A stretch of DNA of 64,000 nt from Streptomyces antibioticus. Lineage in GTDB: Bacteria; Actinomycetota; Actinomycetes; Streptomycetales; Streptomycetaceae. The DNA lies in assembly GCF_001514065.1 (NCBI RefSeq), contig NZ_KQ948429.1:310001-374000 (forward strand). The letters run 5' to 3'. Within the stretch, counting starts at the first letter, position 1; each line of letters begins with the position of its first letter. Made by a program: the position numbers and the translations under genes. The notes under the pieces are model-generated. The model was not told the origin of the DNA, ran no database searches, and was given only the letters and a program-made list of their open reading frames with translations. Below, piece by piece: positions 53,990-61,709 of this stretch.

Positions 53990-54631
53990 GTGACCGCGAC
54001 CACTGTGCAGAAGAAGGTGACCCGGCCCCGTGCCGACGCCCTGCGCAACCGGGAGCGGATCGTCACCGCCGCCCGGGAGATGTTCACCGAGTTCGGCCCC
54101 GATGTGCCGCTCGACGAGATCGCCCGCCGCGCCGGTGTCGGCAACGCCACGGTGTACCGGAACTTCCCCGACCGCGACGCGCTGGTCCGCGAGGTCGTCT
54201 GCTCCGTCATGGACCGGACGTCCGAGGCGGCCGAAGGCGCGCTCGCCGCGACCGGGGACGCCTTCGAGGCGCTGGAGCGCTTCGTGCACGCGTCCGCTGA
54301 CGAGCGGATCGCCGCCCTGTGCCCGATGGTGCAGAGCACCTTCGACCAGCACCACCCCGACCTGGTGGCGTCACGGGAACGGATCGAGCAACTCGTGGAG
54401 GAGCTCATGGACCGGGCCAGGACGGCCGGCCAGCTCCGTGCCGACGTGAGTGTCGGTGACGTGATGGTCGCCGTGGCCCAGCTGTCCCGGCCCCCGGCCG
54501 GAACCGGCTGCGGCGTCGCCGACCGTTTCGTGCACCGCACGCTCCAGCTGTTCCTCGACGGATTGCGGGCCCCGGCCCGCTCCACCCTGCCGGGCACGGC
54601 CCTGAACATGGAGGACCTCCGCCGAGCCTGA
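53990..54631 (+). CDS. TetR-family regulator of the adjacent DHA2 exporter
   Basis: A 213-residue protein: GTG start (GAGGAGTAC upstream), HTH NRERIVTAAREMFTEFGPDV, then PLDEIARRAGVGNATVYRNF, and a helical ligand domain. It lies on the same strand, 122 bp in front of a DHA2-type exporter, in the classical repressor/exporter order. The gap between them contains the direct repeat ACCGGCCGTC (54678 and 54695), a possible binding region. Ligand unknown, presumably the exported drug. Confidence 0.92.
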   Translation: MTATTVQKKVTRPRADALRNRERIVTAAREMFTEFGPDVPLDEIARRAGVGNATVYRNFPDRDALVREVVCSVMDRTSEAAEGALAATGDAFEALERFVHASADERIAALCPMVQSTFDQHHPDLVASRERIEQLVEELMDRARTAGQLRADVSVGDVMVAVAQLSRPPAGTGCGVADRFVHRTLQLFLDGLRAPARSTLPGTALNMEDLRRA

Positions 54632-54753
54632 CCGATTAGTTCGGATCGCCACCGCAGTCCCTATCGCAACGAGTCTCACCGGCCGTCACCGATGACCGGC
54701 CGTCCCCTCACCACTACCTTTTTCCGTCACGAAGTCCCGAAGTGGGTACTCTC

Positions 54754-56295
54754 ATGTCCGAAACAGCCTCCAAGGCTCCCGGCGCACCGGCCACATCCGG
54801 TGACGCCAACCGCTGGAAGGCGCTCGTCTTCATCGCGCTCGCCCAGCTGATGGTCGTCCTCGACGCCACCATCGTGAACATCGCCCTGCCGTCCGCCCAG
54901 GTGGACCTCGGCATCTCCGACGGCAACCGGCAGTGGGTCGTCACGGCCTACGCCCTCGCCTTCGGTGGCCTCCTCCTCTTCGGCGGCCGCATCGCCGACC
55001 TGTGGGGCCGCAAGAACGCCTTCGTCGTCGGCCTGATCGGCTTCGCCCTCGCCTCCGCGCTCGGCGGCGCGGCCACCAACCAGGCCATGATGTTCGGCGC
55101 CCGCGCCCTCCAGGGCGTCTTCGGCGCGCTGCTCGCGCCCGCCGCGCTCTCCCTGCTCGCCGTGATGTTCACGGACGCCAAGGAGCGCGCCAAGGCGTTC
55201 GGCATCTACGGCGCCATCGCCGGTGGTGGCGGTGCCGTGGGCTTCATCCTCGGCGGTGTGCTGACCGAGTACATGGACTGGCGCTGGACGTTCTTCGTCA
55301 ACATCCCGTTCGCCATCGTCGCCGCGCTCGGCGCGTACTTCGTCATCCGTGAGCCCGAGGGCGGCCGCAACCGCAACCCGCTCGACATCCCCGGCGTCCT
55401 GCTCTCCACCCTGGGCCTGGTCGCGCTGGTCTACGGCTTCACCCGCGCCGAGTCCAACGGCTGGGGCGACTCCGTGACCGTGGGCATGTTCGTCGCCTCC
55501 GCGGTCCTGCTGATCGCCTTCGTCGTCACCGAGGCCAAGGTCAAGGCCCCGCTGCTGCCGCTGCGCGTGGTGACCGACCGCAACCGCGGCGGCATCTACC
55601 TCTCGCTCGGTATCGCGATCATCGCGATGTTCGGCACCTTCCTGTTCCTGACCTACTACCTCCAGGTCGTGAAGGGCTTCTCGCCGATCAAGACCGGCTT
55701 CGCGTTCATGCCGATGATCGTCGGCATGATGGTCGGCTCGACCCAGATCGGCACCCGCCTGATGACCCGGCTGCCGGCCCGCATGCTGATGGGCCCCGGC
55801 TTCCTGGTCGCCGCGGTCGGCATGCTCTTCATGACGCAGATGGAGATCGGCTCGTCGTACGCCTCGGTCATCCTGCCCGCGATGGTGCTGCTCGGTCTCG
55901 GCATGGGTACGGCGTTCATGCCGGCCATGTCCCTGGCCACGCTCGGCGTCGAGCCCCGGGATGCCGGTGTCGCCTCCGCGATGGTCAACACCTCGCAGCA
56001 GGTGGGCGGCGCGATCGGTACGGCCCTGCTGAACACGATCGCCGCGTCCGCGACGACCGCGTACATCAAGGACCACATCGGCTCCGCGACCTCCAAGTCG
56101 CAGCAGCAGCTGGTCGCCCTCGAGGGGCAGGTGCACGGCTACACCAACGCGATCTGGTTCGCGGTCGGCATGCTGGTCCTCGCCGCGGTCATCGTGGTGA
56201 CCCTGGTCAACGCCGGCCGCCCGGACACCAGCGCCGTGGCCGGTTCCGCGGAGGGCGCCGAGGACGAGGTGCCGGTCCCGGTCGTCGCCCACTGA
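54754..56295 (+). CDS. DHA2-family (EmrB/QacA-type) MFS exporter
   Basis: A 513-residue protein with 14 transmembrane helices. LAQLMVVLDATIVNIALPSA is helix 1 with the DHA2 motif D1, and GRIADLWGRKNAFVVGLIGF is the MFS loop motif between helices 2 and 3. GGAVGFILGGVLTEYMDWRW, then TFFVNIPF is motif C of drug:H+ antiporters. ATG 54754 or GTG 54742 may be used; neither has a clear RBS, so the mRNA may be read from the TetR gene or be leaderless. The C-terminus is acidic (EGAEDEVPVPVVAH). Likely exports toxic compounds. Confidence 0.95.
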   Translation: MSETASKAPGAPATSGDANRWKALVFIALAQLMVVLDATIVNIALPSAQVDLGISDGNRQWVVTAYALAFGGLLLFGGRIADLWGRKNAFVVGLIGFALASALGGAATNQAMMFGARALQGVFGALLAPAALSLLAVMFTDAKERAKAFGIYGAIAGGGGAVGFILGGVLTEYMDWRWTFFVNIPFAIVAALGAYFVIREPEGGRNRNPLDIPGVLLSTLGLVALVYGFTRAESNGWGDSVTVGMFVASAVLLIAFVVTEAKVKAPLLPLRVVTDRNRGGIYLSLGIAIIAMFGTFLFLTYYLQVVKGFSPIKTGFAFMPMIVGMMVGSTQIGTRLMTRLPARMLMGPGFLVAAVGMLFMTQMEIGSSYASVILPAMVLLGLGMGTAFMPAMSLATLGVEPRDAGVASAMVNTSQQVGGAIGTALLNTIAASATTAYIKDHIGSATSKSQQQLVALEGQVHGYTNAIWFAVGMLVLAAVIVVTLVNAGRPDTSAVAGSAEGAEDEVPVPVVAH

Positions 56296-56389
56296 CGGCG
56301 ACGACCGTCCGGTCGTACCCCTTCGTGCTCGTCGTACGTACGGGGATGGGGACGCTCCGCACGTACGGCACTTGAGGACCTGCCCTGGC

Positions 56390-56881
56390 TCAGCGGAGCC
56401 AGGGCAGGTCCGCACCCGCTTCGTTGGGCTGAAGTCCCTCGGCGACGATCTCCATGATCTCGCCGAGGGACTTCTGCTGTTCCGGGGTGAGCCGCTCGAA
56501 CAGTGCCTGGCGTACGGCGCCCACGTGGCCGGGGGCGGTGCGGTGCAGCACCTCGTGCCCGGCGTCGGTGAGGATCGCGAACTGGCCGCGCTTGTCGGAG
56601 GGGCAGTCCTCGCGGCGGACCCAGCCGTTCTTCTCCAGGCGCGTGATGGCGTGCGACAGCCGGGAGCGGGTGATCTTCGCCTTCATCGCCAGCTCGGTCA
56701 TCCGCAGCCGGCGCTGCGGTGCCTCGGCGAGGCCGACGAGCAGCCCGTAGTAGACGTGCGGCATGCCCGCGTCGCGCTGCAACTGGCGGTCGAGGTGGTC
56801 CTCCAGGAGGGTGGTGGCGTGTAGGTAGGAGCGCCAGATGCGCTGTTCCTCGGCGGTGAGCCAGACGGGTTCTTCGGCCAT
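56390..56881 (-). CDS. MarR-family regulator
   Basis: A 163-residue winged-helix protein starting MAEEPVWLTAEEQRIWRSYL. The DNA-binding part is LRMTELAMKAKITRSRLSHA, then ITRLEKNGWVRREDCPSDKRGQF, including the wing (SDKRGQ). It is divergent from a DODA-type dioxygenase across an AT-rich 133-bp spacer with opposed CTTGAA/TTCAAG sites. MarR proteins of this subgroup typically bind phenolic ligands, which fits control of the dioxygenase. Confidence 0.92.
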   Translation of the reverse strand: MAEEPVWLTAEEQRIWRSYLHATTLLEDHLDRQLQRDAGMPHVYYGLLVGLAEAPQRRLRMTELAMKAKITRSRLSHAITRLEKNGWVRREDCPSDKRGQFAILTDAGHEVLHRTAPGHVGAVRQALFERLTPEQQKSLGEIMEIVAEGLQPNEAGADLPWLR

Positions 56882-56905
56882 GTCTTCCACTGTACGAGAG
56901 GGCTC

Positions 56906-56963
56906 CTTGAAAGTTAAACAAGTTGGAGGTATGTTCACAGGGTTGGAAGTTTTAGAATTCAAG
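56906..56963. promoter_or_regulatory. AT-rich MarR-type control region
   Basis: CTTGAA (56906-56911) and TTCAAG (56958-56963) face each other; within, CTTG-AAAGTTAAA-CAAG forms a local dyad at 56906-56922. The segment is much richer in A+T than surrounding DNA, as expected for promoters and operators. It serves the MarR gene (start 56881) and the dioxygenase gene (57015). Confidence 0.55.
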
Positions 56964-57014
56964 TAACGCTCGAAAAACTGTGTTCATATAACACCTTTCG
57001 GAGGGAGCAGCGCC

Positions 57015-57830
57015 ATGTCGGCCGCAACCCAGGACGCAACCGGACACGCGACCAGGGAGCGTATGCCCGCGCTCTACCTCAGTCACGGCGCTCCGCCGCT
57101 CGCCGACGACCCGATCTGGCCCGGCGAACTCGCCGCCTGGTCCGCGGACCTCCCGCGCCCCAAGGCGATCCTCATGGTCTCCGCCCACTGGGAAGAGGCC
57201 CCGCTCGCCCTCGGCGCGGTCGAGACGATCCCCCTCGTCTACGACTTCTGGGGCTTCCCCGAGCACTACTACCAGGTGCAGTACGCTGCCCCCGGCGCAC
57301 CCGCGCTCGCCGAGTCCGTACGCAAGCTGCTGCGCGCCCCCGGCACCCCCGTCCAGGACATCCCCGACCGCGGCCTCGACCACGGCGCCTACGTCCCGCT
57401 CGTCGAGATGTTCCCCGAGGCCGACATCCCCGTCCTGCAGATCTCCATGCCGACCCTCGACCCCGTCAGGCTCATGGAGATCGGCCGCAAGCTCGCGCCA
57501 CTGCGCGACGAGGGCGTCCTGATCGTCGGCTCCGGCTTCTTCACCCACAACCTCGCCGCGCTCCGCCACACCGGCCCGGGAGTGCCCACCTGGTCCTCCG
57601 AGTTCGACGACTGGGGCCGGCGGGCCCTGGAGACGCGCGACTGGGACGGCCTGCTCGACTTCCTCCACAAGGCCCCGGCCGGCCGCTACGCCCACCCGCG
57701 CACCGAGCACTTCGCGCCCCTCTTCGTGACGATGGGCGCCGCCGAGGTCTCCGGCGAGCTGGACGCGCAGAAGTCGGTGATCGACGGGTTCTGGATGGGG
57801 ATGGCCAAGCGGTCGGTGCAGTTCGGCTGA
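57015..57830 (+). CDS. DODA-type extradiol ring-cleavage dioxygenase (class III)
   Basis: A 271-residue protein; the ATG follows CGGAGGGAG. Motifs for metal binding are YLSHGAPPL, MVSAHWEEA, GLDHGAYVPL and SGFFTHNL, and EHFAPLFVTMGAA. These are as in plant/bacterial 4,5-DOPA dioxygenase (LigB superfamily). It opens catechol rings or acts on related aromatics. Divergent control by MarR is common for these genes. Physiological substrate unknown. Confidence 0.92.
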   Translation: MSAATQDATGHATRERMPALYLSHGAPPLADDPIWPGELAAWSADLPRPKAILMVSAHWEEAPLALGAVETIPLVYDFWGFPEHYYQVQYAAPGAPALAESVRKLLRAPGTPVQDIPDRGLDHGAYVPLVEMFPEADIPVLQISMPTLDPVRLMEIGRKLAPLRDEGVLIVGSGFFTHNLAALRHTGPGVPTWSSEFDDWGRRALETRDWDGLLDFLHKAPAGRYAHPRTEHFAPLFVTMGAAEVSGELDAQKSVIDGFWMGMAKRSVQFG

Positions 57831-58149
57831 GGGCCCGCCGCGTGTAAGAGCTGGATGTGGTGTCGCTGTGAATTCCCTGGGAGTCCGCTGACCTGGCAAC
57901 CATCAAGGGGTGTCGGCCGTCTTCTGGGGCAGAGGGCGGCCGGGGACGGCGGTCCTCGCGGGGGAAAGTGCGAGCGCGTCCGGGTGTGACGGGCGTCTCG
58001 CCGACGCGGAGGTGGGAGGGGTTCATGAGAAGCCCGGGATCGGTCTCGACTCACGGCCTGACCTGCACCTCTGCCGAGCCGGTCGGCACCCTCGCGGACC
58101 GTGTGGCCGCGCAGGATACTGCATGATCAGAAAAATAGGGCTACGGGTT

Positions 58150-58176
58150 GGGAATTCTGTCCTGATTCCAGTCGTT
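58150..58176 (+). promoter_or_regulatory. SigR-type promoter of hrdD
   Basis: GGGAAT (58150-58155), 18 bases, then GTT (58174-58176). This matches the SigR consensus GGAAT-N18-GTT exactly, 115 bp upstream of the ATG at 58291. hrdD is, as I recall, a member of the SigR (thiol stress) regulon in S. coelicolor. The rest of 57831-58149 contains no gene. Confidence 0.75.
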
Positions 58177-58290
58177 GTTTCCTTCGGAAGCAGGGCACCC
58201 GAGGAGAGTCCGGACCGGACACTGTCCGACCGCATCGGGACCAGGCCTCCAAGGACCACCCGCCAGCCCACATCGCAAGGGAGCACACGC

Positions 58291-59289
58291 ATGGCAACCC
58301 GTGCCGTCGCCCGTCGTCAGTCCGCCTCCGGCGAGGCCGTCGACAAGGCACGCGTCGTTCGCGCCCACGCCGGCGAGATCGCCGACCGCGACCTGGTCGG
58401 CATGTATCTCGACGAGATCGCGCGCACGCCGCTGCTCGACGCCGCCAAGGAAGTCGAGCTGTCCCAGATGATCGAAGCGGGTGTGTTCGCGCAGCAGGTC
58501 CTCGACGGGTACGAGGAGTCCAAGGCGGACGCCACCCGTGAGGAACTCGAGGCGCTGGTCGCCGAGGCCGAGCGGGCCAAGGACGTCTTCATCCGCTCCA
58601 ACCTCCGCCTGGTGGTCGCGGTGGCCCGCCGCTACCCCCGCAGCGGCCTCCCCCTGCTCGACCTCATCCAGGAGGGCAACGCCGGCCTGGTGCGCGCGGT
58701 GGAGAAGTTCGACTACCGCAAGGGCTTCAAGTTCTCGACGTACGCGACCTGGTGGATCCGTCAGGCCATCACCCGCTCGATAGCGGACCAGTCGCGAACG
58801 ATCCGGCTGCCCGTCCACCTCGTCGAGGAACTCGGCCGCATCCGCCGCGTCCAGCGCGAGTTCAACCGGGAGAACGGCCGCGACCCGGAGCCCGCCGAGA
58901 TCGCCAAGGAGCTCGGCTCCACGCCCGAGCGCGTGACGGACGTCCTGGACTGGGCCCGCGACCCGGTCTCGCTGAACATGTCGGTGGACGACGACGGCGA
59001 CACCCAGTTCGGCGACCTGCTGGAGGACACCTCCGCGGTGTCGCCCGAGCAGTCCGTCCTGACGCTGCTGCGCAGCGAGGAACTGGACGGCCTGATCGGC
59101 CGCCTCGACCAGCGCACGGCCTCCATCATCAAGATGCGCTACGGCATCGAGGACGGCCGGGAGCGCACGCTCACCGAGGTCGGCAAGGAGCACGGCCTGA
59201 CGCGCGAGCGCATCCGCCAGATCGAGAAGCACGCCCTGCTGGAACTGAAGAAGCTGGCCCGGGACACCGGGTTCGACGCGGCCGCGTAA
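58291..59289 (+). CDS. hrdD: Primary-like sigma factor HrdD
   Basis: A 332-residue group 2 sigma-70: region 1.2 (GMYLDEIARTPLLDAAKEVE), region 2 (LRLVVAVARRYPRSGLPLLD, then LIQEGNAGLVRAVEKFDYRK and FSTYATWWIRQAITRSIADQ), region 3 (LPVHLVEELGRIRRVQREFN) and region 4 (LTEVGKEHGLTRERIRQIEK). Length and the N-terminus MATRAVARRQSASGEAVDKA match HrdD of Streptomyces. It directs RNA polymerase to primary-type promoters and is dispensable in S. coelicolor. The ATG at 58291 follows AAGGGAG; a longer upstream frame is not conserved and contains the promoter. Confidence 0.95.
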   Translation: MATRAVARRQSASGEAVDKARVVRAHAGEIADRDLVGMYLDEIARTPLLDAAKEVELSQMIEAGVFAQQVLDGYEESKADATREELEALVAEAERAKDVFIRSNLRLVVAVARRYPRSGLPLLDLIQEGNAGLVRAVEKFDYRKGFKFSTYATWWIRQAITRSIADQSRTIRLPVHLVEELGRIRRVQREFNRENGRDPEPAEIAKELGSTPERVTDVLDWARDPVSLNMSVDDDGDTQFGDLLEDTSAVSPEQSVLTLLRSEELDGLIGRLDQRTASIIKMRYGIEDGRERTLTEVGKEHGLTRERIRQIEKHALLELKKLARDTGFDAAA

Positions 59290-59496
59290 GGCTCCCCACG
59301 GCGCGGGCGTGCCCGCGTACGCCGGGTGTCTCAAGGCGGCGCAAACATGGCGGAGTTGGGCCGCTTCAACCGGCAGACCCCAGGGAACAACCTTTCAGGG
59401 CCCAAGAGTTCGAACACATGAAGCAAGCTTCGGGCAAGCGTCCGAGCTTCAAGAGCCAAGTCCCGACGCACTCCCCCCGGCGCCGGGACTCTCCCG

Positions 59497-59543
59497 AGAG
59501 CCGGACTCCGGCGCCCTCCCCCCGGGCGCTGGGGTCCGGCTCT
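59497..59543 (+). terminator. Putative terminator downstream of hrdD
   Basis: AGAGCCGGAC (59497-59506) pairs with GTCCGGCTCT (59534-59543), with inner GGCGCC/GGGCGC complementarity, followed by GTCTTTG. In the 417-bp gap 59290-59706, I see no further gene. Confidence 0.65.
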
Positions 59544-59706
59544 GTCTTTGTCCGCCGCGCGGGTTCGCGGGGCCTGAGCGGGAAGGCCGGCGGACGGCAC
59601 GGCATGCTGGACAGCAGGGCATGCTGGACGGCGGGTCACCCCGTACCTGAACCCCGGGGTGGCCCGCCGGATGGCAGATTGTGTCACATGGGCATAGCCT
59701 GCCGAT

Positions 59707-60603
59707 GTGAGCAGCCCCACCCCAGCACCGCGTTCCACGTCCCGTTCCGCCTCCCGCTCCACCTCGCGTTCCGCTTCGGCCTCGCTGACCGAGCGGCGAA
59801 AAGCCGAGACGCGGATGGACATCGCCAGGGCGGCGGCGGGACTCTTCGTCAGCCGCGGGCTGCGCGCCACCCGCGCCGAGGACATCGCCCAGGCCGCGGG
59901 AATCGCGCCGCGCACCTTCTACCGCTACTTCGCGACCAAGGAGGAGGCCGTCGCCCCGCTCTACGCGGCAGGCGCCCAGCGCTGGGCGGAAGCGGTACGG
60001 GAGGCGCCGGCGGAACTCTCCGTGCGGGAGGCCCTGGAACACGCGGTACGGCACACGCTGACACCGGGCGCCGGCGTCTCCGCCGCGTCCTGGGAATGGG
60101 TCCGCACGCTGATCCGCCTCGCGGACTCCAGTCCGGCGCTGGGGAAGGTGTGGGCGGAGGTGTGCCGGGATTCGGAGCGGGTGTTGGGGGAGGTGTTGAG
60201 GGAGCGGGCGCTGGGGGAGCGGGGGCCTGGGGAACGGGTGCCCGGGGGGCAGGTGTCGGGGGAGCCGGTGCTGGGGGAGCGGGCGCCAGGGGCGCAGGTG
60301 TCGGGGGAGCGGGGGCCTGGGGGGCAGGTGTCGGGGGAGCGGGAGGTGATGGAGGCGCGGGTGGCGCGGGGTGCTGACGGCGCCGACAACGTTGCCGCTC
60401 CCGTCGCCGGCGCTGCGCAGCGCTTCGCCGCGGCGATCGCGAGTGCGGCGGTGCGGACGGCCGTGGAGACATGGGTCGCCGGTGACGCGCGGGCGAGCGG
60501 CCCCGAGGGACCTGCGGAGTTGGCGTTGCGGAATCTGGGGGTGTTGGAGGGGTTTCCCTGGGAGGGGTTCCCCCAGGAGGGGTTCCCCCGGGAGGGGGAG
60601 TAG
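59707..60603 (+). CDS. TetR-family regulator with internal repeat expansions
   Basis: A 298-residue protein. The HTH (RMDIARAAAGLFVSRGLRAT, then RAEDIAQAAGIAPRTFYRYF) is intact at residues 36-80. Around it are three low-complexity tracts. The N-terminus is Ser/Arg (TSRSASRSTSRSASAS); residues 169-216 repeat GERxPGxQVSGE units; the end is GFPWEGFPQEGFPREGE. The middle tract falls within the C-terminal ligand-binding region. By position beside hrdD, it corresponds, as I recall, to SCO3201 of S. coelicolor, a TetR protein affecting development and antibiotic production when overexpressed. A typical TetR is about 200 residues. Confidence 0.88.
   Translation: MSSPTPAPRSTSRSASRSTSRSASASLTERRKAETRMDIARAAAGLFVSRGLRATRAEDIAQAAGIAPRTFYRYFATKEEAVAPLYAAGAQRWAEAVREAPAELSVREALEHAVRHTLTPGAGVSAASWEWVRTLIRLADSSPALGKVWAEVCRDSERVLGEVLRERALGERGPGERVPGGQVSGEPVLGERAPGAQVSGERGPGGQVSGEREVMEARVARGADGADNVAAPVAGAAQRFAAAIASAAVRTAVETWVAGDARASGPEGPAELALRNLGVLEGFPWEGFPQEGFPREGE
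60190..60350 (+). repeat. GC-rich minisatellite inside the TetR gene
   Basis: Near-repeats of GCAGGTGTCGGGGGAGC occur at about 60249, 60294 and 60324, interleaved with GGGGGAGCGGG(G/C)GCC(T/A)GGGG. The reading frame is kept, giving the GERxPGxQVSGE peptide repeats. Two further repeats are close by: 18-bp units GAGGGGTTCCCCCxGGAG-like at 60546-60600, and GCCTCC x5 at 60615-60644 after the stop. Confidence 0.8.
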
Positions 60604-60681
60604 CTACGGGTGGGGCCTCCGCCTCCGCCTCCGCCTCCGCCTCCCCTTCGGCTCGGGACGTGGCACCCGGCGTCGTACACC

Positions 60682-61647
60682 TCACCCACCCGCAGCCCGG
60701 ACCAGCCGATCCCCCAACCCCCGTACGCACTCCACCAGTTCCCGCGGCGACTCCACCGTGAAGTCGACCCCCGTCATCGCCAGCCGGACCGCCAGCCACT
60801 CCACCGCGTCCCCCGACTCCCCCCGCAGTCGACAGCGCCCCTCACCCATCGCCTCCGGCGTCCCCAGCCACCTCGGTACCCGCGCCGCGACCAGCTCCGC
60901 CGGAGCGGCGAACGTGACGGCGAACTCGTACGTCTCCTGCCGCCGGTACATCGACTGCCGCAGATACTCCGCCGCACTCCCCGTGGGCAGCTCCCGCGGA
61001 GCGAACCGCGCCCCCGTGGCGAACGGCTCGCTCACCCGGTCGACCCGGAACGTGCGCCAGTCCTCGCGATCGAGGTCGTACGCCACGAGGTACCACCGCC
61101 GCCCGGTGGAGACCAGCCGGTAGGGCTCCACCACCCGCCGCGACCCGGTCCCGTCCTTCGTGCGGTAGGCGAACCGCAGCCGCTCGTGCCCCGCGACGGT
61201 CGACGCCATCACCGTCAGCGTCTCGGGCGCGATGCTCGCCCCGTCCCCGCTGGTCAGCGGAGTCGTCGCGGCCTGGAGGGTGGAGACCCGGTGCCGCAGC
61301 CGGGACGGCAGCACCTGCTCCAGCTTGGCCAGCGCCCGCACGGAGGCCTCGTCGACCCCTTCGACCGCGTGCCCGGCGCCCGCCCGCAGCCCGACTGCGA
61401 TGGCGACCGCCTCCTCGTCGTCGAGGACGAGCGGCGGCATCGCCTTGCCCGCGACGAGCCGGTAGCCGCCGTCGGACCCCTTGCTCGCCTGCACGGGATA
61501 GCCCAGCTCCCGCAGCCGGTCGATGTCCCGCCGCACGGTACGGCGGGACACCCCGAGCCGGTCGGCGAGCTCGCCGCCGGGCCATTCCCGCGGGGTCTGG
61601 AGGAGGGAGAGGAGCTGGAGAAGCCGGGCCGGAGTATCCGTCGTCAT
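60682..61647 (-). CDS. WYL-domain transcriptional regulator (HTH_11 + WYL)
   Basis: A 321-residue protein: N-terminal DeoR/HTH_11 winged helix (RLLQLLSLLQTPREWPGGEL, ADRLGVSRRTVRRDIDRLRE) followed by the WYL domain (RVVEPYRLVSTGRRWYLVAY, then DLDREDWRTFRVDRVS) and C-terminal WCX extension. WYL domains may bind nucleic-acid or nucleotide ligands. It is divergent from a DHA2 exporter with 62 bp between them, and likely regulates it and itself. A TGACC(6)GGTCA dyad is in that gap. Confidence 0.93.
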   Translation of the reverse strand: MTTDTPARLLQLLSLLQTPREWPGGELADRLGVSRRTVRRDIDRLRELGYPVQASKGSDGGYRLVAGKAMPPLVLDDEEAVAIAVGLRAGAGHAVEGVDEASVRALAKLEQVLPSRLRHRVSTLQAATTPLTSGDGASIAPETLTVMASTVAGHERLRFAYRTKDGTGSRRVVEPYRLVSTGRRWYLVAYDLDREDWRTFRVDRVSEPFATGARFAPRELPTGSAAEYLRQSMYRRQETYEFAVTFAAPAELVAARVPRWLGTPEAMGEGRCRLRGESGDAVEWLAVRLAMTGVDFTVESPRELVECVRGLGDRLVRAAGG

Positions 61648-61677
61648 GAGTTCGAGGATGCCGTAGATCTAGGACAC

Positions 61678-61698
61678 GATCTGACCTAATGGGGTCAT
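61678..61698. promoter_or_regulatory. Dyad between WYL regulator and exporter
   Basis: TGACC-TAATGG-GGTCA lies close upstream of the exporter ATG at 61710 and about 35 bp from the regulator start. The exporter start has no RBS; a TAGCTT-like -10 could allow a near-leaderless mRNA. Coordinates are to within a few bases. Confidence 0.45.
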
Positions 61699-61709
61699 AG
61701 CTTGGGTAC

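Noticed and set aside
60190-60350. Possible CRISPR array in the TetR gene
   Set aside because: Repeats are short, GC-only, in-frame with coding sequence and lack unique spacers of constant length; no cas genes are present.
60371-61123. Plus-strand frame over the TetR tail and WYL gene
   Set aside because: It spans the GCCTCC hexamer and the antisense of the WYL gene; low-complexity Ser/Arg translation.
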